This document shows positions 13,901 to 25,063 of a stretch of 64,000 bases of DNA, one piece after another. Location: contig QEYB01000150.1 in the NCBI GenBank assembly GCA_017562135.1, positions 62,001 through 126,000 of the forward strand, written 5' to 3'. The DNA is from Dipylidium caninum. Lineage: Eukaryota > Platyhelminthes > Cestoda > Cyclophyllidea > Dipylidiidae. Under the pieces are notes generated by a model that did not search any database, was not told the DNA's origin, and was given only the letters and a program-made list of their open reading frames with translations. Both the position numbers and the translations under genes were made by a program. Numbering within the stretch: position 1 is the first letter of the stretch; each line of letters begins with the position of its first letter.

Positions 13901-15571
13901 AAAACAATCAAGCCCTAACCGGATAACGTAGTGATTGCAGGCAAAATAAGTTTGGAAATTCGCGTTTCGGTGAAAAAACTTCATGTGGGATGCGGCACTT
14001 CACTCCAGTCCTGACAAATCGCCTTAGCTAGGCCAACCTTTAACGGCCTCTACGAGCGGTGGAATTGTTGGGGTTGCCGAATCACGCCTCCATGAAACAG
14101 AAGTGTGTTGGACACCAGAACCCACCCCTGCCCGGTATTTTCGCACGCTTACATGACAGGCATGGGCAAACAAACACATGTGGCCATACGAGTTTTCAAG
14201 TTATACGAACGCAGCAGATCATCTGAACTCGTGAATGACCAGGAGAGCACACAGGAGATCCGAAATCATATGCGCCTAAAGGCACAATATAAAAAGGTTG
14301 CCCAATCTGATCTACAAGTCAAGGGCAACAGTAATAGTTTTCAGTGTCATTATGGAGAAAGTGACCTTGAATCAACCACTCGCAATTCTGAGGGCAGAAG
14401 TGAGTAAAAGTGATTGGTCAAGCTACTGTTGGTCTTAGGAGCAACACGAAAGATCTATTCGTTCACTAATTAGGGATGGAAAAAAGTCTCTTTCTAACAT
14501 GCAATCTTCTTCGGTGTGTATGAAGTTTCAATCGGGCCATTTTTTTCCAGAACTTCTTAGGAGGTGGCTGGAGTAACTACATAAGTGGTTTCTTGCTGTC
14601 CAGCGATGTTGCGTACACATTCTACTTTTTGGTAGAAGTGGAGCATAAGGAAGTCGAAATCCATCTTGAAAAGACACAAGCACATCCCTCAATGGAAATT
14701 GCCGCAGGGCTTAATCGGAATTCATAATAAAGTGTAGGAAATGTCAAGAGGAGGTGAATCTGAAGTTTGTCGAGCGGCCACTGGTCATAAGGTGTAAAAA
14801 GAGATGTGGAAAGATCGAACTAAACCCGTGAGCCACATATGACGTCTCCCGTCAACATTGTCATACATTCGGCAAAGCTGATCCGAGTTTCAGGTGCACA
14901 TAAAAATTTCTCAGTTGTCTTCGAAAAATCTTCCCAATCGGATTGTGAAGTCCAAAAGAGGCGAAGGTGGAAGAATAACAGATGAGAAAAAATAATTAGC
15001 GATCAGAAAAATATAATGAAATTAGGGGCCTTTAAAGGCCTATTTCTCTATCGTCTGGTTGCGCGCGGTAACGCTTCCTCCTACTACCGTACGTCAAAAT
15101 ATTTTGTATATCGATGACTGGTCGTTAAATTTTATTGTTTGTTGATTTTCTTGTTGTGCAGACTTCCTTTTGGGCCAGTCGCAATATTTAACCGCGCTGC
15201 GGCCATCTTTATTCGAGCGCTATTGCGAATGTAATATAGGAATAGTAGGAAATGAGGCCTGAAACTATCATGGTATTTCGCCAATTGAGAAGATAGGAAG
15301 GTGATTTAAGGCAGACACGTTCATACTATTTTACAGTTCGTTTATTTAACCTACCCAGGTTAATTGTAATTTATTACTTAAAATTTGGCTCCTTTTCGCC
15401 CTCCATCTTGCCCCAGCCAGTCTACGCTATTTTGCCAAAATTTTTTAATGGTTTTACCTTTATACCCCATATTTACATAATTAAATCGGGCTACTAGGCG
15501 CGTGTGGACTTGGTTTATGCAAAATTAATTTTCCATCCGATAGTCCCAAAAGACGGTATTGAATATGGTGC
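7954..15571. other. Long region without recognisable genes
   Basis: About 7.6 kb between LIM-B and LIM-C. Open frames are short and overlap on both strands. The longest (12484-12834, 12795-13121 and 14105-14407, all plus) show no domain signature I recognise. No LIM ligand pattern, tRNA, rRNA or terminal repeats seen. Confidence 0.4.
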
Positions 15572-15736
15572 CCAATGCAGCCAATGGGGTGTTAGCAACG
15601 GAGTGGGGATGCATTGATCAACTTCACCCAAGTCGTGCCTAATTGGTCCCAAGGCCACCAATGCCAGCTATAAAAAGGGAACATACGCATCCCGGGATCA
15701 GAACACCCAGCCCTGATATTCGGCCAAATTTATTAG
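15572..15736 (+). promoter_or_regulatory. Promoter and 5'UTR exon of LIM-C
   Basis: CCAAT boxes at 15572, 15581 and 15658, an inverted one (ATTGG) at 15642, and a strong TATA box TATAAAAAG at 15669-15677. A start site is expected near 15700. The short untranslated exon ends at 15736 with ATTAG|GTAAGT, and a 70-nt intron (15737-15806, ending CCGTAG) brings the splice to 17 nt before the ATG. Confidence 0.6.
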
Positions 15737-15823
15737 GTAAGTTAACTACACGAAAAACAAATGCGCATCTGATACGAATAATTCACTTTCAATCATATTT
15801 CCGTAGAGTAAAGTATAGTAAAA

Positions 15824-16266
15824 ATGGTTGAAAAGTGCGCCAAATGTCATGGAGACATTACTGGTCAAGTGGTGATTGCACTTGGCCAAAAGTGGCACAA
15901 TGAGTGTTTTGTTTGTCTGGGCTGTCGCACACCACTACAGGGCAAATCATTCTTCAATAAAGATGGGTCTGTCTACTGTATCGAATGTCGGAAAGAGAAA
16001 TTCGATCCAACTTGTGCTGTGAGTTATCCTTTTAATTCTCGTGTTATTTCTACATTGGCTCCTTTTTGGGCACATTGTAAGTGCAGACACTTTTTCCCAT
16101 TCCCTAATAGAAATGCTACCGAAAAATTGACCCCACCATTAAGTACTCGATTTACCAGGACAAGACCTACCACCGTGACTGTTTCACGTGTGCGCAGTGC
16201 AAATTGCCACTTGATGGGAAGAAATTTGTTAACAAGGAGGGTCAATTTGTCTGTGCCCATCACTAG
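15824..16266 (+). CDS. LIM-C: two-LIM-domain protein
   Basis: Exons 15824-16018 (65 codons) and 16111-16266 (52 codons with stop), phase 0, GCT|GTGAGT and CCCTAATAG|AAA, 92-nt intron; 116 residues. LIM1 ligands C5, C8, H25, C28, C31, C34, C52, C55; LIM2 C64, C67, H86, C89, C92, C95, C113, H116. By hand alignment it is about 70 percent identical to LIM-D, 2.4 kb downstream on the same strand, including a shared stretch around the intron (KEKFDPTC). That indicates a tandem duplication. FHL/Limpet-like LIM chemistry; no other domain, signal peptide or membrane segment. The gene has its own TATA promoter. Confidence 0.9.
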
Positions 16267-16312
16267 GCACGTGTGGAGCATACTTAACCTCCGAGCAGAG
16301 ATAGAAAACAGA

Positions 16313-16318
16313 AATAAA
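16313..16318 (+). promoter_or_regulatory. Poly(A) signal of LIM-C
   Basis: AATAAA 47 nt after the LIM-C stop codon. Confidence 0.6.
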
Positions 16319-18476
16319 AATTACGAGAGGCGAACGTTGCGTTTCTTCAGCTTTATTTTCATCTCATCTATCTCCCTCTCCCGCTCTTCAAACAAATCTC
16401 TCTTTCAGAGTAAACGCTGCCTATCAAATTCCTCCTGGTAAGGTGTTCTTTTGATCTTCCCAGCGGGGGAATAGGTGGGAGGTGATGGGTATGTTTACCT
16501 TCAATAGACACACAGTAACGCTGCTATGTAGTAAGTAGGTCAGTCAGAAGTAATTTGGGTCAGGCTGACCATTAAAGTGAAATCAGGGCATTAGTTAAGG
16601 CCCGCTTAACCCTACTAAATACAGTTTAAGTAGGATATAAATAAAGTCGAAAAATTGGAATCTAATTAGGCCCCACGCCGCTGATGTGTTGCACAGTACC
16701 ACAATTAGGGATAGGAGTGAAATTAAGTCATTCCGAGATTCTTCTTTTATCATTTCAACTTACTTACTCTGCACCGAATTCCTCTTTCTGCCCCCTGAGG
16801 TAGGAAACAGTGATTTATTATAGGGGTGTTGACAAACATTGAGCGCCTATTTTCCGGTTTATAACGCAGATTCGGAGATAAACAGTTAAAGGAATGCTGA
16901 GAGATGAGCGAGGGTCAAGCATTCATCATGAAATAAAATATAAATTCTTTTAACCGTTCTTGCGTATTAATAAGAGGTGTAACAGATTAAAGGACCACCC
17001 ATTTATGACGAAATAAATCGGTCACCAGCGGGAGGAGACGCGTGGAATAATGCCCTCGTGTAGAGCATCCACGTGATGTGGTAGAATGTGGAGGAAAGAT
17101 AAAGCAAAACCAAAAAAGTCTATAGTTATGTCACCGGTAATGTCAACATTGGTCGATGAAAGACGACATTGACAAACTACCTGTCAAAAGTCGTGATTTT
17201 TGTAGATTTTTCAAATAACTTATCCCTATTTGGATAGTTTAAATAACAACAACAACTTTGTATGCGACATTTCCGTCTGCGAAGGAGAATACGTTCCAGG
17301 GAATAAAACTTTAATGAACTGTTTCATTTCAGATCCGGTGGAATCCTGTGAAATTTGCTTCATTCACCAATTTTCTACGGAAAATGCACAAGCTTTGACC
17401 ATTATTGTTTACTGGTGACCGATAAAACTTCCTGACAAGTGATTTTAACTCAGTTTACTTTCGCTACCAAAAATTCAGTAAGGCAAAATGACAATTTTTT
17501 AATAAGTAGTATGCGTTCGGGAGTCGGTGAAAAGTAGAATGTAAATTAGGCGACAATTTTGTTCATTTTCACAACTGCTAGGCAACCACTGCTTTATAGT
17601 GGCTGATCTCCTCGTTTCATCAGGAGAAAGTTAAGATAGGGGCAGGTTTCAAAATTCCTCAACTTATAGTGAAAATGGGGGTTTTGAGTAAACTTACACG
17701 CGTCAAGTGTCATCCCACAGCTCCCATCCACATCTACCCATTAGTTTACTCTGCAGGAAGGAGATTTTTCCCCTCCGGGTTAGCGCCTACGGTTGCGCGT
17801 AAAACAAACTGAGCTGGGGAAGAAAAGTCGCTTAATCCGTCAATTATTGACAGTGGTACTTGTAAACAAATAACGTCATCCAATGGACGAGGAAGAAATA
17901 AATCGAAAGGGATCGGTGCAAATGGCCTTCTTGGTCTTCGTCAAAATTTACATAAAGAAGTGTAAGGAGACACGAAGGGGTGGCTTCTACTTATGCAAAT
18001 GTCGACTAGACAACGTTGGGGGAGAGAGGACCATGTAAATACGAATATGTTTGCTATTTATTTTCGAACTCACCCCATTTTGGTTAATTTATCGTATAAA
18101 CTAAACGCAGTGCAATATTAGTACTTTCAAAAAAGATCTACCGCCCATTCTCTCCTACCATCCTGTCAGACTTCCACTTTAGCTCTAATTTAATGCTGAT
18201 ATGCGGTAAGTGGCTTTAGTACTGAAGACTGCCTTCGAAGTGTTTGACTTCTAAAAATTACGCCGCTGTTTCTCTTTGTGCGTAAATATTTGATTAGATC
18301 CCAGTCCTAGTTACTATCTTTACCAAGTAATCAAAAATTGTCACATGTATACAACTCCTTCTTTGCCCATCTTTAGTATCCCCTTCTTCGCGAGAGCAAG
18401 AACCTTATTTGGCCAGGCGTTAATGGAAGGTTTTAGCCTCGTAGACCCATTCATGCGCATGGGTTTCCCGCCTCAG
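16319..18476. other. Intergenic region between LIM-C and LIM-D
   Basis: About 2.2 kb with no recognisable gene; only short open frames (for example 17230-17418) without domain features. Confidence 0.4.
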
Positions 18477-18645
18477 CCAATCCGGAGCAGGCATGACTAT
18501 TTCCAAGGTCGCGGATTCCTATTGTTCCGTTGCAGCGGGTGACGGTATTTATAGGACTATGTCACACACCAGATATGACAAGTCCCTCTTCACTTACGCC
18601 TGTGTATCTGTTTGAGTGTACGTGTTTCTGTGTACTACGATCTGT
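18477..18645 (+). promoter_or_regulatory. Promoter and 5'UTR exon of LIM-D
   Basis: CCAAT box at 18477-18481 and a TATA-like TATTTATAGG at 18546-18555. The untranslated exon appears to end at 18645 (TCTGT|GTGAGT), followed by a 55-nt intron ending TTCCTTTAG at 18700, nine bases before the ATG. Confidence 0.5.
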
Positions 18646-18709
18646 GTGAGTTAGTTATGAGCATTGAGCGTTTTGTTACCGTATGGAATTCTTCCTTTAG
18701 GCAACAAAT

Positions 18710-19223
18710 ATGGGTGATAAGTGTGCCAAGTGCGGAAAGGAAGTTACCGGGACCGTGGTGACGGCCATGGATAAGAAATGGCACAATGAGTGTTTCGTCT
18801 GTGCCGGATGCAAAGCCAAGCTGGCAGGTAAATCCTTCCACAACAAGGATGGAACACCATATTGCATTGACTGTCGCAAGGAGAAATTCGACCCCACGTG
18901 CACGGTTAGTCATTGGGCTGGGCTGAATCTTATTGTTATTCATGAGTCCTGCACTGTCTTAATGACCTGGCCAATCTCCCATCTTCCCCACCTTGAGGCC
19001 TTTCACACCGCTACACTACTGCTTTGACAGTTGGACATATAAATGCTTTTGAAATTTTTTATAGAAATGCCAGAAGAAGATCGACCCAACCGTTAAGTAC
19101 TCCATTTACCAAGAGAAGCCCTACCACTTGGAGTGCTTCACTTGCGCTCAGTGCAAAAAACCTCTGGATGGGAAGAAGTTTTTCGTCAAAGACGGCCAAA
19201 ATATATGCGCGGATCACAAATAG
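18710..19223 (+). CDS. LIM-D: two-LIM-domain protein
   Basis: Exons 18710-18904 (65 codons) and 19065-19223 (53 codons with stop), phase 0, ACG|GTTAGT and TTTTTTATAG|AAA, 160-nt intron; 117 residues. LIM1 ligands C5, C8, H25, C28, C31, C34, C52, C55; LIM2 C64, C67, H86, C89, C92, C95, C113, H116. Same architecture as LIM-B and LIM-C, and closest to LIM-C. The two-LIM design without other domains recalls CRP or LMO proteins in size, but the Gly-rich region typical of CRPs is absent and the sequence style is FHL-like. Function in muscle or cytoskeleton is inferred only. Confidence 0.9.
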
Positions 19224-19431
19224 GGAGAATACAATTCCCCGACTTGATCTCTTCTCGAAATCGGACGAGTACAACAATTATTTTAGCAGTGGTATTAGAA
19301 TTACGTAATGATAATAATCGTAATGATGTGTTTAAGTGACTGATAAAATCTTTGGTGTCACCTTCTCTTCAACTTCCTTTTAGTGCCACTCTTCTAATAT
19401 TCAAGCTAATAATCGTCATTTTATTTGTACA

Positions 19432-19437
19432 AATAAA
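19432..19437 (+). promoter_or_regulatory. Poly(A) signal of LIM-D
   Basis: AATAAA about 210 nt after the LIM-D stop codon. Confidence 0.5.
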
Positions 19438-22400
19438 TGTGTGATTAACGAGGGATTTGGGGGTTTCTGCTTCTCTTGCTCATGGTATGCACTGACGGGT
19501 GCCGAGATGAGACGAAACCGTACGAGACGGGGGAAGGGCGGTTTAATTAAGTGATACAGTTTTAGGTTCTACGAAAGTGGGGTACACACGTCGGCTTTTC
19601 GTCAATTCGTCTGGCCACGACCACATGCGAAGCGGATTGGCTGCCGCGCTCCAACTAGGCGTGCAGCGGGCGACCAACAGGCCTTTCTTGGTTATCGAAG
19701 GAGACTGAGGGGAAGGGGGGATTTGAGGAGAGGCAGGCGATTCGTTGGTTGTCAAGTGATTGGAACCCTGAGGAATCGGACGGGGGAGGCAGGTGACTTG
19801 GAAATTGGGTTACTAAAACGGAGGCCAGACAGCCTAAATAATGTTCTGTAAACCAGAGGAAGAACGAACCACACACAGAAGGGGAAGAGAGAGAGACAGA
19901 CAAGCAGACTGGGTGTAGTCCGAACCGAAGCCCTGGGGGGGAATTTACAGCTACAAATAATTAATATCTAATGGACTATTTATGACCGCTATTTTCAAAT
20001 GTTAAATAAATTTTCTGTTAAGGCGTACAACCATTTGGTGTTTAATTAGCCGAGGCCGCAGGGACACATGAATGTTCTAATAGCGAGTTCCACTTCCGCC
20101 GCAGATTATTAAATTCGGCATACTCTCGCCTACTTTTCTTTTGATCCACGAGAAAAAATCACCTAAGCATGCGGCAAAATCGTACTTTTTTCAATCGACG
20201 GCTTTCACTCCAATATGGTTAAACTAGGGGCGTAAAAATGCACTCCTGTTTTAGGGAAAGGGATTTCATTACACTCAGCGATGTGTGATCGGTCATCTTT
20301 CTCACATGATGTTCCCTAACTTCATGAAGTGCTTATTTAGTACACAAAAGTTGGGCCAAAATGGCCTTGAGGGGATGAGTTATGGCATTTTCTATTTAAC
20401 GAAGCCAAATTGCCATTGGGTTGGTGAAGGTCACAGGTTGAACGTAGTCGATCATGCAATGATAAAGCGCAGTTTTCGTTTTTGACGATGTTGAATGACA
20501 CCTCCAATCACTTCGGTTGGGCAGGTGACGACAAACATTACGGAAGGAGGGTGATGGAGGGGGTTGAGTGTGGGTGAAACTTGCTACACGAAATCTAAAC
20601 ACAAACATGGGGTTGCACGGACGCAAACTCGTGGGAATGCAGTCACCTACTTCCAAGTGAATTTGGTTTCCCACATACTGCCGACTCGACAATCGGCCAC
20701 TCGTTGTACGATTATTTCTATTTGTTTGAGGGGGGGAGGGAGATTTGAAAGAAACCAACACCATGAGAACGTCTCAACTTAATTCCAAATCATTATGCGA
20801 ATCGCTTCCATTCGTTTTCCTTCACATTTTCTTTTCAATTTTATTGTTTTTGCTGTTTGTTAGTCCCTTCAGAGTAAAAGAATTGTATCGAAATTTTATT
20901 CCATAACTACGTAAATTGGGTGGTACTTTTGCCACTTTTATTTTAATCTTCAAGCAAAAACTTCACTCGCACCAACTAAAAAATTATTTGTGGCCTCCAA
21001 AAAAGTTGCTCTCGCAGCTGAAGCAGAGTTGCCGTTTGTTTTGTGACATAATAACTTTCTTCTTGGAAGGAAACAAATTGACTTTTATACATGTCTTAAT
21101 TATAGCCCTGAAGCGCCAGAACCAGAATTGTTGGGTTTAATTGAATTCACTTTCTTGGTGTCATGTAATTCCTTACGAATATTAAAAATAGTTTCATATT
21201 TTATTCTTCGGCTACCTTAATCGACGTTTTGGTGAAAGTGGATAAGTTACCAACGGGGCTGCCATGGAGGAAAAGCAGAATTGAACGAAAAGGTGGTTAA
21301 AAGAGCATTCTGAGTTTGCAACACATTCCGTGCTAACATGAGAGTTATAGAGAAAGACGAAAAAACCAGCTAATAAGGTAGAACGGCCCCGATGAGGCAT
21401 TGATAAAGTCGCCATCTGGCCACCCAATCTCAACAGAGATATAGTGTGGGAGGGCGCGAAAATTTTGTTGTACTTAATAAAGTTTAAACCGCTTTGGCCA
21501 TCCTAATTAGGTATTTTTCGGAAGAAGGACGTGAAAAATGGGCTGGTTAACTTTTATTTCATGTGAAACAATCTGTCTAAAATTAACGTTATATTGGCGT
21601 TTTCGTGAAGCTCACTGACACCGAGCTAACCCGTACAGGCCTTGTCAAACAGTTCTTCGTGTATCGTGCAAATGCCATTGTAATGCTGTGGTGGAGAATG
21701 TGCATTTAGGAATATATAGCCCTGCCCACGCAGAATTATGCCTTTCCCCGTTTGGGGAGGAATTTATGAATGTCCAAGTTCCTCTACCGGAAATTCGGGA
21801 TGAGACGTGATTATCAGCACTCCTTGCACCTAGAAAGGTTGGTTGCCGATGAGATGGCAAGTAAGGTAGATCGGAGTTATTATTGGCTCCACAATAACCG
21901 AAATAACGCTATATAGATTAGGTGGAATAGCTGCGAAGTGTCGGGGTTTCAAAATTTTTAACGCAGATCCACTAACTGTGTCTCATCTAAAAATTAAAGA
22001 ATCCCATCACTTTTATGCGTTCAGCCAGTTGCCAGAGGCTTGATTTTACAAACTAGGGGGTCTAGGTAAGATATGAAAATTTGAGCAAAATGCATCTATT
22101 AGCTACAGCATTTTGCCACACGTCTTCTTTCGAAACATGGTCAGATATGTTTTTTTTAAAAAAGTTCACTTCACTCAGCGAGTTATTTTTGTGCACGTCG
22201 TTAGTCGATCAGTGGATCTACACAGCACCGACTTATGGAGACTACGTATTTGAACCTTGAACTTTCTCTGATATATACGGTCCATTATTACTGGAATGTC
22301 CTGCCGCACCCCTTTGCCAATTATACAAAGTACGGCACTTTATGGTCCTTTCGTGTGGCTGTTCTGGATATGACAAATCTGATTACTTGTGCGAATAGCC

Positions 22401-23989
22401 TTGGCCAGTTAGTCAAAATCCATTCGACCTCTAGCGTTCCTTACCAGTACAGAGATAGTCTGCCAATGAGCGGTCAAGCCGATTGTTGGACTACCGTTAA
22501 CTGCCTTCCGATTACATCCTCCGAACTAAAGCAGAATAATCTCACGTTTAAGACCCAAGACGGATCTTGGGCAGAAAAGCAGCGGATCTGTGGCGGTATA
22601 AAAATCTGCTCCATCAGAAAACTGCTTCTTTATAGTACGACTTCACTTCCTTAGATTGTGCGTCACCGCAGTCTGTAAAATACTCGTTACTTATTAAGTT
22701 TCAACAGTATCTATTCGTGACTTGAAACCAGACGAGACTTCGCGAACGCAACACCATCCTTCGACAAGTCAAAACCTGGAGAAGCGATTATACCAAATAG
22801 TTCTTAAGGCAAAGCTACCATTGTTGATACCAATCCCCGAAACTTGGGCATCCACACTTTCATCGCTTGTAAAAAGCGTCTCAAGTGAAATTCCACAGAC
22901 TAATTTTACCTCAAAGGGTACAAACTACAAGCTCAATAAGAGGGCTGGGATCTGCAGAGGTAACAGTTCCCCACACAAGATCCGAGTCGGTCGATTAACG
23001 ATACCGTTAACTTTTCAGAATTCCTGCTTTTTTTAACGAAAATTTTCCGAGAATGAATAAAAAAATGGGGTCTGAACAATTGCTAATAACAAACATAGAC
23101 CAAATAACCCAAAACAGGTGACATGCATCCACACACGAATTCACAATTCCGCTCCTGGTCCTTTTGGTTTATTAGCCGTATTATGCATCAAAATAAAACA
23201 ATTCTCAAAAGGGGCTGATGATGTTCCTCTCCTGAGTACCCACAAAGGCTGAGAACATTTAAAATGCCAAAATTCACCTTTTGGCAGCAATAATCCAGCT
23301 CACCAAACTGAAGACTCCATAGTTCCATACAGAAGAGGTAAAAATAAGATACAAGACAATAACGATCTTTCAGAAGCAAGATGGCACCACCGCACGGAAG
23401 CAAAGTTAGACTCTTCATAACAGTTCAGGGACTGGATCATCTTGGACACAAAGCAGATGACCCAGTAACGTTTCAAAACATAGTTAGGTGCTGCGTCACC
23501 GAAAATGTTCTAAATTACGCGTCTCAACAGATTCCACCAACCCTGAAGCACCGCAATTCAAACATATTACATAACGGCTAACAGATTAGCTGAAAATTCC
23601 TTAAGCACATCTCGGGAAAATATAGTCCCCAAAAGCACGGCACAGGCATGTTCACATTCACAATACATGTAAATTGAATGCTGCGATCCATCGTCAGTAA
23701 ATAACAAAAACAATATTCAAAAAGTCACCAGTTAAAATCGTAAGTGGATTGATACTAAATCACAGACTTAACCTCGTGTTGTAGATTCGGCATAAACACC
23801 AATATCAAAATGTAAGAAACAGTCCTTTCAATATGGCCAAGAAAACAAACATTAAAAAGTTCACGTGTAATCCAAGAGTAATGATATTCTACTCAATGAA
23901 AAGCCAAGACGGGCCGTAGACTATCAACTAGTTTATACATGCTATATACGCAACTGAGACAGACTAAGGACGGGAAGATAGATGGCATA
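19438..23989. other. Region between convergent LIM-D and phosphate carrier
   Basis: About 4.5 kb. Most is featureless to me. The exception is 22235-23036, where two long plus-strand open frames follow each other; these are listed separately. Confidence 0.4.
22235..23036 (+). other. Unrecognised open frames, possibly exons
   Basis: A 139-residue open frame (22235-22654) and a 104-residue one (22722-23036) in different frames. A CAACAG acceptor-like site near 22707 opens the second frame and a CAGAG|GTAACA donor-like site lies near 22958, so these could be exons of an unknown plus-strand gene. Both have balanced composition and no domain that I recognise. They may equally be chance. Confidence 0.2.
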
Positions 23990-25063
23990 TTAACGCTGCT
24001 GAGACACTAATTTGGCCTTCAGGGACTCCGGCATTACTGGCGGTGGCGGGCGCGGCAAATGCATCATAACCTTGAAACCGTCGTAGATAAACCACTGTAA
24101 AGCAGTCAGTGTGCCTATCATGATGATTCGAGGGCCCAAGCCAGTCCACATCCCTATGGTAGAAAACAGCACAGTCAATGACGTAGGGAAAAAAAAGAAA
24201 TAAACCATATTCCGGTACCTCGCCAACCCAAATTCTTGGCGACTTCAACTAGCCTAGCATTTGGATCCTTATTCAACTTGGAAACAATGGTATCAGGTGG
24301 ATGGGAAACAATGGCGCAGAAGATACCAGCTATAGAAAGTAAAGTGCCGAATACGGAGGTTACCGATATAACCAGCAGCGAAGGTAACAACCAACTGCTC
24401 AGCTTTAGAGCATTGGGAACGTGGCTTGGGAACAACGTACTTATACAAAGCTTCAACAGTACGCTCAAAACAAGCAAATTTCATCATTGTATAGGGAATT
24501 TGACGACCCCACAGCGGAACCAAACCTTTGTAGAAGCCGGTAATACCCTCAGATGCAAGGATTTTCGGGAAACCTTCACGCAAAGTTCGGGCGAACCCTG
24601 GCATAGTTTGAATACGAACTTTCACAGCCTCCATTGGACATAACATAATGTCGGCAAAGAATTCAGCACTGGCGCTGGCAGCCAAATAGATAGAAGTCCT
24701 CCAAAGAAAGGCATTTTCCTAAGAACAATTAAAGATAAGGAAAGTTACTTCAGAAAGCATCCCCGAATAGGTATGTTTAAAGATTTCATAGAAACCAAAT
24801 TTGCCCAAACCCTGCAAAGAGTAGCCAAAAAAGGTTGGGGCCCATCCCCGAGCAAGACCCCGGATTCCCTCCTCCATAAAAGTGACGCGAAATCCCTTAG
24901 TTAGGTTTCCATACTTGGCCTTGTCGACTTGCAAACGGCACTTCACAAGGTCCAAGGGCACTATTGCGGTATGAGTAGTGCCACAACTAATAATTCCGCC
25001 GAGGCCACAGAGGGCGTAAAACTTGGGAGACGCAAACTCACAGCTAGCATCAGCCCCCGCCAT
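23990..25063 (-). CDS. Mitochondrial phosphate carrier (SLC25A3 family)
   Basis: Four minus-strand exons: 25063-24749, 24718-24364, 24329-24219 and 24153-23990, with introns of 30, 34 and 65 nt; 314 residues, complete. It moves inorganic phosphate with protons across the inner mitochondrial membrane for ATP synthesis. The three carrier repeats each show the family signature: PLDLVK in repeat 1, PMEAVK in repeat 2 and PPDTIV in repeat 3. Phosphate-carrier-specific stretches include [12 protein letters not shown] in repeat 2 and [16 protein letters not shown] plus LPRPPPP near the end. No long presequence is seen. The same strand and order as the calcium channel gene upstream suggests nothing functional. 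An AG two bases before the ATG (GATTAG|GAATG) could be a splice acceptor. Confidence 0.95.
24330..24363 (-). other. 34-nt intron of phosphate carrier gene
   Basis: GTAACC...TTCTATAG, 34 nt. Removal restores the carrier sequence [18 protein letters not shown]. Confidence 0.9.
24719..24748 (-). other. 30-nt intron of phosphate carrier gene
   Basis: GTAACT...TTCTTAG, exactly 30 nt. Removing it joins SGMLSE to ENAFLWRTS, matching the family. Retention would put an in-frame TAG at the acceptor. Confidence 0.9.

Noticed and set aside
14105..14407. 100-codon plus-strand frame
   Set aside because: No recognisable domain, promoter or splice context; this length is expected by chance in 64 kb.
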